Shown piece by piece: positions 35,319-43,144 of a DNA stretch of 64,000 bases; the stretch's first letter is position 1, and each line of letters opens with the position of its first letter. Location: positions 73,820 through 137,819 of the forward strand of contig ONLH01000018.1 of assembly GCA_900318645.1 (NCBI GenBank). Reading direction: 5' to 3'. This stretch comes from an uncultured Prevotellaceae bacterium. Its GTDB lineage: Bacteria; Bacteroidota; Bacteroidia; Bacteroidales; Muribaculaceae. Both the position numbers and the translations under genes were made by a program. The notes beneath the pieces are model-generated. The model saw only the letters and a program-made list of their open reading frames with translations. It made no database searches and was not told where the DNA came from.

Positions 35319-35366
35319 ACGCTAAGTCGCTAAGTTTTCTTATCATTATCTTAGTGGCTTAGCGTG
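35319..35366. repeat. CTTAGCG-type inverted repeat
   Basis: CACGCTAAGTCGCTAAG and CTTAGTGGCTTAGCGTG pair as a 17-bp stem with two G-T pairs and a loop of about 15 nt. It follows the 33427 gene and may terminate it. A related CTTAGCG stretch lies at about 110-131. Confidence 0.6.
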
Positions 35367-35418
35367 AAGTTTTATTGGCTGTACAGTTATGGTAATGAGT
35401 AGGGGAGTGTAAAAATTT

Positions 35419-35448
35419 TAGACGCTTTAGCGTCAAAAAAATAGACAT
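35419..35448. promoter_or_regulatory. Paired TAGAC repeats, 23 bp apart, upstream of dockerin gene
   Basis: TAGAC at 35419-35423 and TAGACAT at 35442-35448, with A/T tracts, have the same spacing as the pair at 28890-28920. A -7-like TATCTTTA follows at 35497-35504. Confidence 0.5.
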
Positions 35449-35557
35449 TTTAAAAAAAAAGACGACTTTTTTGAGGGCCATTTGGGAAATGCTTCTTATC
35501 TTTAGGCGGAGAAAATACTGTTTTGCTGTAATTACTAACTTAAACATAGATTAGATT

Positions 35558-36532
35558 ATGAAGAAATTTACATTTTTTATTCTTTGCCTCTGTGCGGGCT
35601 TAGCATTTGTCAGTCAAGCCCAGGGCATGGATGTTCCCGCCCGTGGTGGCATGCCCGCCTTTATTGATGCAAGTGTCGAGAATCTGGATTTCGGCACTAT
35701 TGAGGTGGGTTATTCAACGAACAAGACCTTCACGGTATCTGGTGACTTCCTGCTGGATGACATTTATTTGACGGTTGAGGGACAAGGCATGTCTATCTAT
35801 GAAGTGTCGCCCGCGACCATCACACCTGAGAAAGCCGCTCAAGGAGTTACCGTTCGCGTGACATGCAGGCCAATCTCAGAATATACAAAGCCCGCCAATA
35901 TCAGACTGTCCAGCCAGAATGCCGAAGATGTCATCATCCCCATTACAGCAACGCCCTATTTCCCCGAAGGGCAATTCGTGGACAAGCGGGCTGAAGAGTT
36001 CACTGCACCCGTTGGTGGAATGCAATTGCGTACGGGTTATGTTCGGTTTGCTGATGCCGGATTAATTGATCCCATAGTGGTTGACAGGTCTATGGGCGGC
36101 ATGGATGAGGTTTATGGAATGGAAAGTTTCAATGCCTCCGCTGTTCCTTCCTACTATTCATTGAGTATAGAAGGCCTTGACGCCATCCACTTTAGGGCTA
36201 CAATTACCAGGGGTAGCACAATCGTGAATATGTGTACTGTGAAGATCACGTATGTGCCCAAGACCAGCGGTACGCACAACGCAACTCTCAAGCTCGAGTG
36301 TACAAAGGCTGGTTGGCCTCTGATAACCATCCCTCTCAAGGGTGAAGCTGTTGGCTCGCTAGGCGACCTCAACGATGATGGCAGAATAAACATCGTTGAC
36401 GTGAGTAAGGTTATTGACCACCTGCTGATCTTCTCTAAAGACTATACACCGGCCGCCGACATCAACTGCGACGGTAAAGTTAACATTAGCGATGTCAGCA
36501 CCTTGATCAATCGCGTGCTTGAAGAAGAGTAA
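35558..36532 (+). CDS. Secreted Ig-like-domain protein with two-loop dockerin
   Basis: 324 aa: signal peptide ending SQAQ, then two Ig-like beta-sandwich domains. The first starts VENLDFGTIEVGYSTNKTFTV, an ASPM/SPD-2-like pattern common in choice-of-anchor proteins; the second ends NATLKLECTKAGWPLITIPLKG. The C-terminus is a complete dockerin: DLNDDGRINIVDVSKVIDHLL and DINCDGKVNISDVSTLINRVL. It contains no enzyme motif, so it could be a structural or linker component. Third of the dockerin trio; it shares the upstream TAGAC pair with the LRR gene. Confidence 0.88.
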   Translation: MKKFTFFILCLCAGLAFVSQAQGMDVPARGGMPAFIDASVENLDFGTIEVGYSTNKTFTVSGDFLLDDIYLTVEGQGMSIYEVSPATITPEKAAQGVTVRVTCRPISEYTKPANIRLSSQNAEDVIIPITATPYFPEGQFVDKRAEEFTAPVGGMQLRTGYVRFADAGLIDPIVVDRSMGGMDEVYGMESFNASAVPSYYSLSIEGLDAIHFRATITRGSTIVNMCTVKITYVPKTSGTHNATLKLECTKAGWPLITIPLKGEAVGSLGDLNDDGRINIVDVSKVIDHLLIFSKDYTPAADINCDGKVNISDVSTLINRVLEEE

Positions 36533-36563
36533 TCCTGCACGCCGCTCTCAATTAGACTAAAAC

Positions 36564-36616
36564 GGCATCCGCCATCCTTTCTGCAAAAAGTAGGGTGTGC
36601 GGATGTCATTCGTTTT
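36564..36616 (+). terminator. Terminator after the Ig-dockerin gene
   Basis: GGCATCCGC (36564-36572) pairs with GCGGATGTC (36599-36607; one G-T), followed by ATTCGTTTTG. Confidence 0.7.
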
Positions 36617-36657
36617 GTCCATAGGGGCGATTTTTTTAAAAAAGTCTTGTAAATCTG

Positions 36658-36688
36658 TTGTGTAGTTCAAAAAATGGTACTATCTTTG
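36658..36688 (+). promoter_or_regulatory. Promoter of the rpmB operon
   Basis: TTGT (36658-36661), 19-bp spacer, TATCTTTG (36681-36688). It predicts a leader of about 345 nt before rpmB. Confidence 0.7.
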
Positions 36689-36693
36689 CAGCC

Positions 36694-37038
36694 GATTTCG
36701 CGGCACATGTCTTGCTGGCGATGATGCTCATGCGTTAGTCAAGTCAAGAGTGTGACACTTGATCGTTGAAACTTCGATGTCAAGGCTATGATGCTAAGTG
36801 CCTGACAGTCAAGCGTAGGACGGTATAGAACGAGCGAGACACCCAACTGTTGTTCATTCCCTATATGCCGGTGGGCTTCTCACACCGGTGGGATAGAGCG
36901 CCCTCTCCACGGCTGGATGTCCACACCCGGAATATTGTGCTGCGCCTGTGTTTTTCTGTGTACAGGCAGGCATGTAGCTAGCGAGTCGCCAATAAGAGAA
37001 TGTAAAACAAGAACAATAACTAAACAAAAAGAGAAACT
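36694..37038 (+). promoter_or_regulatory. Long structured leader of rpmB operon
   Basis: About 345 nt without an ORF between the promoter and rpmB. Hairpin-forming segments include CCGGTG/CACCGG (about 36870-36890) and GCCTGT/ACAGGC (about 36946-36968), plus a TCAAG...ACTTGA inverted repeat near 36740. The length and folding suggest an autoregulatory ribosomal-protein leader or a separate small RNA. No Rfam identity can be assigned from sequence alone. Confidence 0.45.
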
Positions 37039-37296
37039 ATGTCTAAAGTTTGTCAAATCACCGGAAAGAAGGCGATCACGGGCAACAACGTGTCGCACTC
37101 CAAGCGCAGGACGAAACGTAAATTCAACGTTAACGTCTTCAACCGCAAGTTCTATTGGCCCGAGCAGGATCAGTGGGTTCGCCTCACCGTATCGGCTGCC
37201 GGATTGCGCAACATCAACAAGATGGGTCTTGACGCCGCCCTGAAGAAGGCTGCCGCCGACGGACACCTCACCGAAATCATGGTTATTAACAAGTAA
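37039..37296 (+). CDS. rpmB: 50S ribosomal protein L28 (bL28)
   Basis: 85 aa. [31 protein letters not shown] is a classical bL28 N-terminus, and RVSAAGLR-like [14 protein letters not shown] follows. It is the first gene of the rpmB-rpmG-DUF4295 operon (18 bp to rpmG), preceded by an unusually long leader. Confidence 0.97.
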   Translation: MSKVCQITGKKAITGNNVSHSKRRTKRKFNVNVFNRKFYWPEQDQWVRLTVSAAGLRNINKMGLDAALKKAAADGHLTEIMVINK

Positions 37297-37314
37297 GAAA
37301 GGAGTAACTGTATT

Positions 37315-37503
37315 ATGGCAAAGAAAGCAAAAGGCGATCGCGTGCAAGTCATCCTCGAGTGCACCGAGCAGAAGGGTACTGGCGTTCCCGGCATCAGCCG
37401 TTATATCACGACCAAGAACCGCAAGAACACCACCGAGCGTTTGGAGCTCAAGAAGTACAATCCTTATCTGAAACGCATGACCGTTCACAAGGAGATCAAG
37501 TAA
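37315..37503 (+). CDS. rpmG: 50S ribosomal protein L33 (bL33)
   Basis: 62 aa, Cys-poor type: [46 protein letters not shown]. It lacks the paired CxxC zinc motifs, as in other Bacteroidetes L33. It lies between rpmB and the DUF4295 gene. Confidence 0.96.
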   Translation: MAKKAKGDRVQVILECTEQKGTGVPGISRYITTKNRKNTTERLELKKYNPYLKRMTVHKEIK

Positions 37504-37537
37504 TTGTTGTAAAACCATTAAACAACTATAGAATTTT

Positions 37538-37687
37538 ATGGCAAAGAAAGTAGTTGCAACCCTGCAGACGGGTGAAGGACGTTCCTGGAGCAAGTGCCTG
37601 AAGATGGTTCGCTCCGAGAAGACTGGCGCTTACGTATTTGAGGAGCGCATGGTCCCCAACGACAAGGTACAGGACTGGCTGAAGTAA
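37538..37687 (+). CDS. DUF4295 small basic protein
   Basis: 49 aa (MAKKVVATLQTGEGRSW...), conserved in Bacteroidetes directly after rpmG and probably ribosome-associated, though its function is not established to my knowledge. The start is fixed by the ATG 34 bp after rpmG; it ends in VPNDKVQDWLK and is closed by a terminator. In many relatives ftsY follows; here the next gene is a thioesterase. Confidence 0.9.
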   Translation: MAKKVVATLQTGEGRSWSKCLKMVRSEKTGAYVFEERMVPNDKVQDWLK

Positions 37688-37710
37688 TTTTTAGTCAAAC
37701 AACGATATTC

Positions 37711-37757
37711 GCCTGCCCGCCCGCTGAAACATTCAGCTCGCGGGCAGGCTTCGTTTT
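37711..37757 (+). terminator. Terminator of the rpmB operon
   Basis: GCCTGCCCGC (37711-37720) and GCGGGCAGGC (37740-37749) form a perfect 10-bp stem followed by TTCGTTTT. Confidence 0.85.
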
Positions 37758-37761
37758 ATGT

Positions 37762-37792
37762 TTTGTGGAATTGGGATTTCTTTGTACCTTTG
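37762..37792 (+). promoter_or_regulatory. Promoter of the thioesterase-dprA operon
   Basis: TTTG (37762-37765), 19-bp spacer, TACCTTTG (37785-37792). It ends 7 bp before the ATG at 37800, so the mRNA is close to leaderless. Confidence 0.75.
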
Positions 37793-37799
37793 TCGTGTG

Positions 37800-38219
37800 A
37801 TGAATCAAGATAAATACATCTTTACGCTCGAGATAGCCGTGCGTGACTACGAACTCGACAGCGAGGGAATTGTCAACAATGCCATCTATCTGCATTATCT
37901 CGAGCATACACGCCATGCCTTTGTCAAGCAGGAGGGTATCCCCTTCGGCAGCTTGACGAGTGATGGCCTGATGCCCGTCGTGCGCCGCCTGGAAATCAAG
38001 TACTGCACACCCTTGCGCTCAGGCGACGTGATGCTGAGTCGCCTATGGATTGAACGTAAGGGGCCACGTTTCGTCTTCTACCAGGACCTCTTCAGGAAAG
38101 CTGACGAGGTGCCTGTAGCCAAAGCTGTGGTTACCATCGTGTGCATGGACAAGGACGGGCGCATCAACCGTGGTGACGAGCTGGCAGAGCGCATAGCCAA
38201 ATACCTTCATCAGTCATGA
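37800..38219 (+). CDS. Acyl-CoA thioesterase, 4HBT hot-dog family (YbgC-like)
   Basis: 139 aa from MNQDKYIFTLEIAVRDYELDSEGIVNNAIYLHYLEHTRHAF. The DxxGIVNNxxYLxxLExxR motif is the hot-dog active region, with Asp replaced by Glu-Gly context (DSEGIVNN). Likely hydrolyses acyl-CoAs in lipid metabolism. An upstream in-frame ATG at 37758 is rejected because the promoter's -7 box lies at 37785-37792. It overlaps dprA by 4 bp (ATGA). Confidence 0.9.
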   Translation: MNQDKYIFTLEIAVRDYELDSEGIVNNAIYLHYLEHTRHAFVKQEGIPFGSLTSDGLMPVVRRLEIKYCTPLRSGDVMLSRLWIERKGPRFVFYQDLFRKADEVPVAKAVVTIVCMDKDGRINRGDELAERIAKYLHQS

Positions 38220-39334
38220 GCAGCAATAGTCTTTACACCCCTTTGACCTATCGCATCGCCTTTGCGGCAATGCAGGGGATGGGTGTGGACTTGGCCCGCA
38301 AGCTACTTGACGTTGTGGGTAGCGAGGAGCAGTTCTTCGCTATGAGTGAGAAGGAATTGCGGGCGCTCACGCGGGGTCGCAGCAAGATTTATGGTGATGC
38401 CTACCGTAGCGACATCTTGCAGCAGGCACGTCAGGAGGAGGCCTTCGTGCGTGAGCATAGCATCAGCGCTACCTATTTCACCGATGCTGATTATCCCCAT
38501 CGTCTGCTTGAGGCTCCCGATGCCCCGGCGATGATCTATTCTTTGGGGCAATGCAATCTTGAGAGTGCCCACATCATCAGCGTGGTGGGAACGAGGCATG
38601 CGACCCAGTACGGCATCCGTTTCTGTGACACGCTCATTGGCGAGCTGGCGCAGCGGTTGCCCGACTTGGTGGTGGTGAGTGGACTTGCCTATGGCATCGA
38701 CATCGCTGCCCATAGGGCGGCCCTCAAGCATGGTGTCCCCACGGTGGCAGTATTGCCTCGGGGGCTGAATAAGATTTATCCAGCCGCACATCGGGACGAC
38801 GCCATTGCCATTGCTAAGCGCGGCGGAATGTTGCTGACCGACTACACGAGTCAGGATGTGGTCCTGAAGGGCAATTTCTTGGCCCGCAACCGCATCGTGG
38901 CGGCGTTGAGCGACTGTACGGTGATTGTCGAGTCGGCAGGCGCTGGCGGAGCCCTCGTGACGGCATCCCTTGCCATGAGCTATAACCGCGATGTGATGGC
39001 TGTGCCCGGACGTTGTGGTGACGAGTTCTCGACGGGGTGCAACAAACTCATTGCAACCAATAAGGCTGCTCTCATTACCGGAGCCGATGATCTGATGGCT
39101 GCCATGCGATGGGAAAGCGCCAAGCGTGAGCCGCAGCAGTTAGACCTGTTCCCCCAGCTCACCAAGGAAGAGCAAGCCGTGGTTGACATCATCCGTGATC
39201 AAGGCGAGATTCATATCAATGCCCTTGCCGACGCCCTCCATCAGCCCGTATATAAACTCATGAGTACCCTTGTGGAACTGGACTGCAAAAACATCATTGT
39301 CACCCTTCCAGGGTGCAGATATACGATTTCTTAG
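38216..39334 (+). CDS. dprA: DNA processing protein DprA
   Basis: 372 aa. Protects incoming single-stranded DNA and loads RecA in natural transformation. The Rossmann-like core has SVVGTRHATQYG, VVSGLAYGIDIAAHRAAL, VLPRGLNKIYPAAH, FLARNRIVAALSD and VESAGAGGALVTA. An N-terminal SAM/HhH-like region and a C-terminal winged helix (LADALHQPVYKLMSTLVELD) flank it. Translationally coupled to the thioesterase gene. No other competence genes are nearby. Confidence 0.96.
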   Translation: MSSNSLYTPLTYRIAFAAMQGMGVDLARKLLDVVGSEEQFFAMSEKELRALTRGRSKIYGDAYRSDILQQARQEEAFVREHSISATYFTDADYPHRLLEAPDAPAMIYSLGQCNLESAHIISVVGTRHATQYGIRFCDTLIGELAQRLPDLVVVSGLAYGIDIAAHRAALKHGVPTVAVLPRGLNKIYPAAHRDDAIAIAKRGGMLLTDYTSQDVVLKGNFLARNRIVAALSDCTVIVESAGAGGALVTASLAMSYNRDVMAVPGRCGDEFSTGCNKLIATNKAALITGADDLMAAMRWESAKREPQQLDLFPQLTKEEQAVVDIIRDQGEIHINALADALHQPVYKLMSTLVELDCKNIIVTLPGCRYTIS

Positions 39335-39362
39335 CACGTTTTTGCGTTTTTTTGGCGTGGTG

Positions 39363-39394
39363 TTGCATAAATCCAAAAAAATGTAGTATCTTTG
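39363..39394 (+). promoter_or_regulatory. Promoter of nucleoside phosphorylase gene
   Basis: TTGC (39363-39366), 20-bp spacer, TATCTTTG (39387-39394). Confidence 0.7.
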
Positions 39395-39439
39395 CTTTTT
39401 AATTCACAACAAAACGGACACTCTAAAAACTGAAACGAT

Positions 39440-40321
39440 ATGAATACCGATAGAATTCCCGATTCAGAGTTTATCATCAATGATGATGGTTCGGCATTTC
39501 ACATCCATGTGAAACCCGAGCAGTTGACCGACAATATCATTGTGTGCGGTGACCCTGGTCGCGTGACCATGATTGCCTCCCACTTTGACACACAGGACTG
39601 GGAGACGTCCAGTCGTGAATTCCATGGCATCGGCGGCACCTATAATGGTGTACCCATCATGGCGCTGTCCCATGGCATTGGTCCAGATAATATCGACATC
39701 GTGATGACCGAGCTGGACGGGCTCGCCAATATCGATTTCGCTACGCGTACCCCTAAAGCTGAGCATCGTACCTTGAATATCGTGCGCATCGGCACATCGG
39801 GTGGCTTGCAGCCTTATGTGCCCGTGGGAACACCTGTAATAGCTTCCAAGGCCATTGGCTTTGACGGTGTCATCAACTACTATGCTGACCGCAATAAGGT
39901 GGCTGACTTGGATTTTGAGAGGGAATTCTGTAAATTCGTGAAATGGAACCCCCTGTTTGCTAGTCCCTATGTGGTGGATGCCGATCCCTGGCTGGTCGAG
40001 AAAATCGGTCGCGATGATATGGTTCGTGGCTACACCATCTCGGCAGTGGGCTTCTACGGTCCCCAGGGACGCCGCGTGCGTCTGGACCTTACCGAGCCCG
40101 AGCTGAACAGCCGCATCGAGAAGTTTGAGTACAACGGCGGTCACATCACCAACTATGAGATGGAGAGCAGTGCCCTCCAGGGCATGGCACTCATGCTGGG
40201 GCATCGTGCAATGACAGTGTGCTCCATCATCGCCAACCGTGTGGCGACCGATGTGAACCCCAATTACAAGACGGCTGTCGAGGACCTTGTCAAGACAGTC
40301 ATCAAACGACTTACGGAATAA
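39440..40321 (+). CDS. Nucleoside phosphorylase (uridine phosphorylase-like)
   Basis: 293 aa, PNP/UDP family: phosphorolysis of nucleosides for base and ribose-1-phosphate salvage. Motifs are NIIVCGDPGRVTMIAS, GVPIMALSHGIGPDNIDIV, RIGTSGGLQPYVPVGT and the substrate-binding YEMESSALQGMALMLGH. The sequence is closer to uridine phosphorylases than to hexameric DeoD, but specificity cannot be settled by eye. Monocistronic: its own promoter and a strong terminator. Confidence 0.92.
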   Translation: MNTDRIPDSEFIINDDGSAFHIHVKPEQLTDNIIVCGDPGRVTMIASHFDTQDWETSSREFHGIGGTYNGVPIMALSHGIGPDNIDIVMTELDGLANIDFATRTPKAEHRTLNIVRIGTSGGLQPYVPVGTPVIASKAIGFDGVINYYADRNKVADLDFEREFCKFVKWNPLFASPYVVDADPWLVEKIGRDDMVRGYTISAVGFYGPQGRRVRLDLTEPELNSRIEKFEYNGGHITNYEMESSALQGMALMLGHRAMTVCSIIANRVATDVNPNYKTAVEDLVKTVIKRLTE

Positions 40322-40351
40322 GATATAGTTTTTTTTCATACTTTGCAAGTG

Positions 40352-40389
40352 GAGTCTGTTGCTATCGGTTAGTAGCAGGCTCATTTTTC
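40352..40389 (+). terminator. Terminator of nucleoside phosphorylase gene
   Basis: A 13-position stem GAGTCTGTTGCTA/TAGTAGCAGGCTC (40352-40364, 40370-40382; three G-T) with loop TCGGT, followed by ATTTTTCT. Confidence 0.9.
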
Positions 40390-40570
40390 TGCTTGTCATC
40401 CAGTGCAATGAAACGTGGAACGCTGGTGTGGACTTTTGAATGATGGCGATTTACCGAATAGTAACTTTTTTGTTCTGAAAAGAAAAAAAACCTTAAAAAA
40501 CGAAATGGATATAATAATAGGCAATACTGTTGCGTTATGAAAGTGTAACAATTTTAAAAGTGGATTGCCT

Positions 40571-40729
40571 ATGCACAAAACGACTACTTCTACTAAAAAT
40601 GAAAATGACGTTAAGACAACGGTGAAAGGTCCCAGAATGGCCACCATCGAGCTCATCAAGCAATTTGCAAGAGCCTATCAGTATAACGTCGAGTTGCCCA
40701 GAGGGTTGGAGTCGATGATTTTGAATTAA
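40571..40729 (+). CDS. Small conserved-looking 52-aa protein
   Basis: An ATG frame of 52 codons: a Thr/Lys-rich start (MHKTTTSTKNEND), then KGPRMATIELIKQFARAYQY and LPRGLESMILN. The 'IxLIKQFARAYxxxxxLPxGLxxMILN' layout resembles short orphan proteins I have seen in Prevotella-type genomes. It is followed within 35 bp by a clear terminator, so a transcript ends just after it, which supports a real gene. Function unknown; too short for standard ORF thresholds. Confidence 0.6.
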   Translation: MHKTTTSTKNENDVKTTVKGPRMATIELIKQFARAYQYNVELPRGLESMILN

Positions 40730-40759
40730 GATAATCGTCCCCTCTCCAAAGGAAATCAG

Positions 40760-40796
40760 GAAACCTCCCTGCCATTTTAGGGGAGGTTTCTTTGTT
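40760..40796 (+). terminator. Terminator after the 52-aa gene
   Basis: GAAACCTCCC (40760-40769) and GGGAGGTTTC (40781-40790) form a perfect 10-bp stem, followed by TTTGTT. Confidence 0.85.
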
Positions 40797-40835
40797 GATG
40801 GGACTCGTTTTTTTGCGCCTTCTGCTTGATAGTTG

Positions 40836-40866
40836 TTGTCTATGTCATGATAAAATAGTACATTTG
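40836..40866 (+). promoter_or_regulatory. Promoter of cdsA-mltF
   Basis: TTGT (40836-40839), 19-bp spacer, TACATTTG (40859-40866), 21 bp before the cdsA start. Confidence 0.7.
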
Positions 40867-40886
40867 CACCCAATAAAGAGATTGTC

Positions 40887-41735
40887 ATGAAGAATTTATT
40901 GAAACGCATTTTTTCAGGAGCCATCTATATAGCGCTGATTGTTGCGGCAATCCTGCTGCTCGATAATTCACCAGTGATGTATTTACTGGTATTCTCCCTG
41001 TTGATCGTGTTGGGAATAGGTGAGATGATTACTATGGCCAAGGATGATGCTACTCAGTCCTGGCTGGTTAACATTATAGACATGCTGGGTGGAGTAGGGC
41101 TGTTTGTGGCTTTCTTCATGCACTATGAGGGAGAAACGCTTCAGTCGCGTGCCATGTGGCTGCTGCCCATTGCCACCTACCTGCTGCTGCGCACTATCGT
41201 ACAGTTGTACCGCCCGCGCCAGAATGCACTTCACAGCTTGGAACGTTCGTTCTTCTCGCTGGGCTATGTGGCTTTACCAGTGGCATTGCTCAACGCGATC
41301 ATGAGCATCACGGCTCCACGTCTGCTGCTGGGTGTATTTCTGTTTATCTGGCTGTATGATACTGGCGCCTTCTGTGTGGGCATGCTGTTAGGCAAGCATC
41401 GTCTGTTTGAACGCATCTCTCCCAAGAAGTCATGGGAAGGGGTCATTGGTGGAGTGGCTGTATGTATCGCCGGCGCCTATATCACCAATTACTATTTCAA
41501 CGAGTTTTTCCAAGTTCCTGAGCTTAACATCTGGGTGGGACTGAGCGTTGTGGTGGCTGTATTTGCTACCTTTGGCGACTTGGTGGAATCCCTCATTAAG
41601 CGCACTGTGGGCGTCAAGGACTCGGGGAACATTTTGCCGGGACACGGAGGTGTCCTTGACCGCATCGACAGTCTGTTGTTGGTTGCTCCGGCTGTTCTCA
41701 TCTATATGATGCTCGTTGTCCCCAATATCAGATAG
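40887..41735 (+). CDS. cdsA: Phosphatidate cytidylyltransferase CdsA
   Basis: Makes CDP-diacylglycerol from phosphatidate and CTP, the branch point of phospholipid synthesis. 282-aa inner-membrane protein with about eight helices. The CdsA signature near the C-terminus reads FGDLVESLIKRTVGVKDSGNILPGHGGVLDRIDSLL; upstream are WLYDTGAFCVGMLLGKH and RISPKKSWEGVIGG. It is followed after 7 bp by mltF on the same transcript. Confidence 0.96.
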   Translation: MKNLLKRIFSGAIYIALIVAAILLLDNSPVMYLLVFSLLIVLGIGEMITMAKDDATQSWLVNIIDMLGGVGLFVAFFMHYEGETLQSRAMWLLPIATYLLLRTIVQLYRPRQNALHSLERSFFSLGYVALPVALLNAIMSITAPRLLLGVFLFIWLYDTGAFCVGMLLGKHRLFERISPKKSWEGVIGGVAVCIAGAYITNYYFNEFFQVPELNIWVGLSVVVAVFATFGDLVESLIKRTVGVKDSGNILPGHGGVLDRIDSLLLVAPAVLIYMMLVVPNIR

Positions 41736-41742
41736 GTCCCCT

Positions 41743-43122
41743 ATGCAACGTCTTATCCCGTTACTGTTGCTCGTATGGTCGTTATCAATGGTAGTGGCCT
41801 GTGGCGGCGGCAAGTCTGATGCTCAGGTTGAGCATCGCCTGCCAGACACACTTTCCGTGGGTACGCTTTATAGTCCCACGGGTTTCTTTATTCTCAAGGG
41901 TGACACGATGGGCTATGACTATGACCGTATCTGTGACTTTGCCCGTTCCCGTGGCATCGCTTTGCGTTTCAAGGTGGCTCGCAGTATGCCTGCCTTACTC
42001 GAGATGCTCAAGAAGCGTGACGTAGATGTGTTGGCGTGTGAGATTCCTGTCACTGCCGAGTACAAGTCACGGGTGCTGCATTGTGGCGCAGTCAACGAGA
42101 CCTATCAGGTCCTCGTGCAGCACAGTGGCAAGAATATGATTTATGACGTGACCCAACTCATCGGGCGCGAAGTATATGTTGAAAAAGGCTCCAAGTATGA
42201 GTCGCGGTTGCGTAACCTCGACAACGAGGTGGGCGGTGGAATCACCATCCACACGGTTGAGGGAGAAGCCGCATTGCCCACCGAGCTGATACAGCGGGTA
42301 TCCCGGCGCGACATTGATTTTACTATCGTGGACAGCGACATTGCCCAGATGAATCTCTCCTACTATGACAGTATCAACATCGGCTTGAGGGTTGGCTTCG
42401 CCCAACGTTCCTCATGGGCTGTTGACCAGCGTGACCAGTGGCTGGCCGACAGCATCAATGAGTGGGCGGCGAGTGTCAATGCCCAGGAGTATTCCAAGCA
42501 GGCGTTGAAACATTATTTCGAGATGAATCGTGGTCCCAAGCCCGACTCGATCAAAGTCGATACGCTGGCAGTGACACCGCCGGGTGGTATTTCGCCCTAT
42601 GACCACGTCTTCAAGCAGTATGCACAGGAGATGGGTTGGGATTGGCGCTTGTTGGCAGCCATTGCTTACTCCGAGTCAGGATTTGACCCCAATGCTACGT
42701 CGTGGATGGGTGCTCGTGGTATCATGCAGGTGATGCCCAAGACGGCGCGCTCCTTCGGTGTGAAGGAGGAGGATTTGGGCAATCCCGAGGTGAGCATCCG
42801 TGTCGCTACCAAGATTCTCAAGGAACTGGACGGCATCATGCGCAGCAAGACAGGAGCAGGCGACCGCATCAAGTTTGTCTTGGCGGCCTATAATGCCGGC
42901 TCGGGGCATGTGACCGATGCTATTGCCCTGGCACGCAAGTATGAGCTCAATCCCCGCGTTTGGAGTGAGAATGTGGAGCAGGCAATGCTGTGGAAGATGG
43001 ATCCCGAGTACTATAACGACTCAGTGTGCTCCAACGGCTATTGCCGTGGTACTGAGCCGGTGGACTATGTAGTCAAGGTCCTTAATTGTTACGAGAATTA
43101 CAAGAAGAATTATAAAAAATAA
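41743..43122 (+). CDS. mltF: MltF-like lytic transglycosylase lipoprotein with solute-binding domain
   Basis: 459 aa from MQRLIPLLLLVW. The lipobox ending VVAC is 15-20 residues in, which favours this ATG over the in-frame one at 41716 that overlaps cdsA. The N-terminal part is a SBP_bac_3-like domain (DTLSVGTLYSPTGFFI ... YDYDRICDFARSRG). The C-terminal SLT domain has the catalytic Glu in AYSESGFDPNATSWMGARGIMQVMP and later VLAAYNAGSGHV. It cleaves peptidoglycan glycan strands, probably attached to the outer membrane. Confidence 0.93.
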   Translation: MQRLIPLLLLVWSLSMVVACGGGKSDAQVEHRLPDTLSVGTLYSPTGFFILKGDTMGYDYDRICDFARSRGIALRFKVARSMPALLEMLKKRDVDVLACEIPVTAEYKSRVLHCGAVNETYQVLVQHSGKNMIYDVTQLIGREVYVEKGSKYESRLRNLDNEVGGGITIHTVEGEAALPTELIQRVSRRDIDFTIVDSDIAQMNLSYYDSINIGLRVGFAQRSSWAVDQRDQWLADSINEWAASVNAQEYSKQALKHYFEMNRGPKPDSIKVDTLAVTPPGGISPYDHVFKQYAQEMGWDWRLLAAIAYSESGFDPNATSWMGARGIMQVMPKTARSFGVKEEDLGNPEVSIRVATKILKELDGIMRSKTGAGDRIKFVLAAYNAGSGHVTDAIALARKYELNPRVWSENVEQAMLWKMDPEYYNDSVCSNGYCRGTEPVDYVVKVLNCYENYKKNYKK

Positions 43123-43144
43123 CTTAACCAAAAGAAAGAGCATT

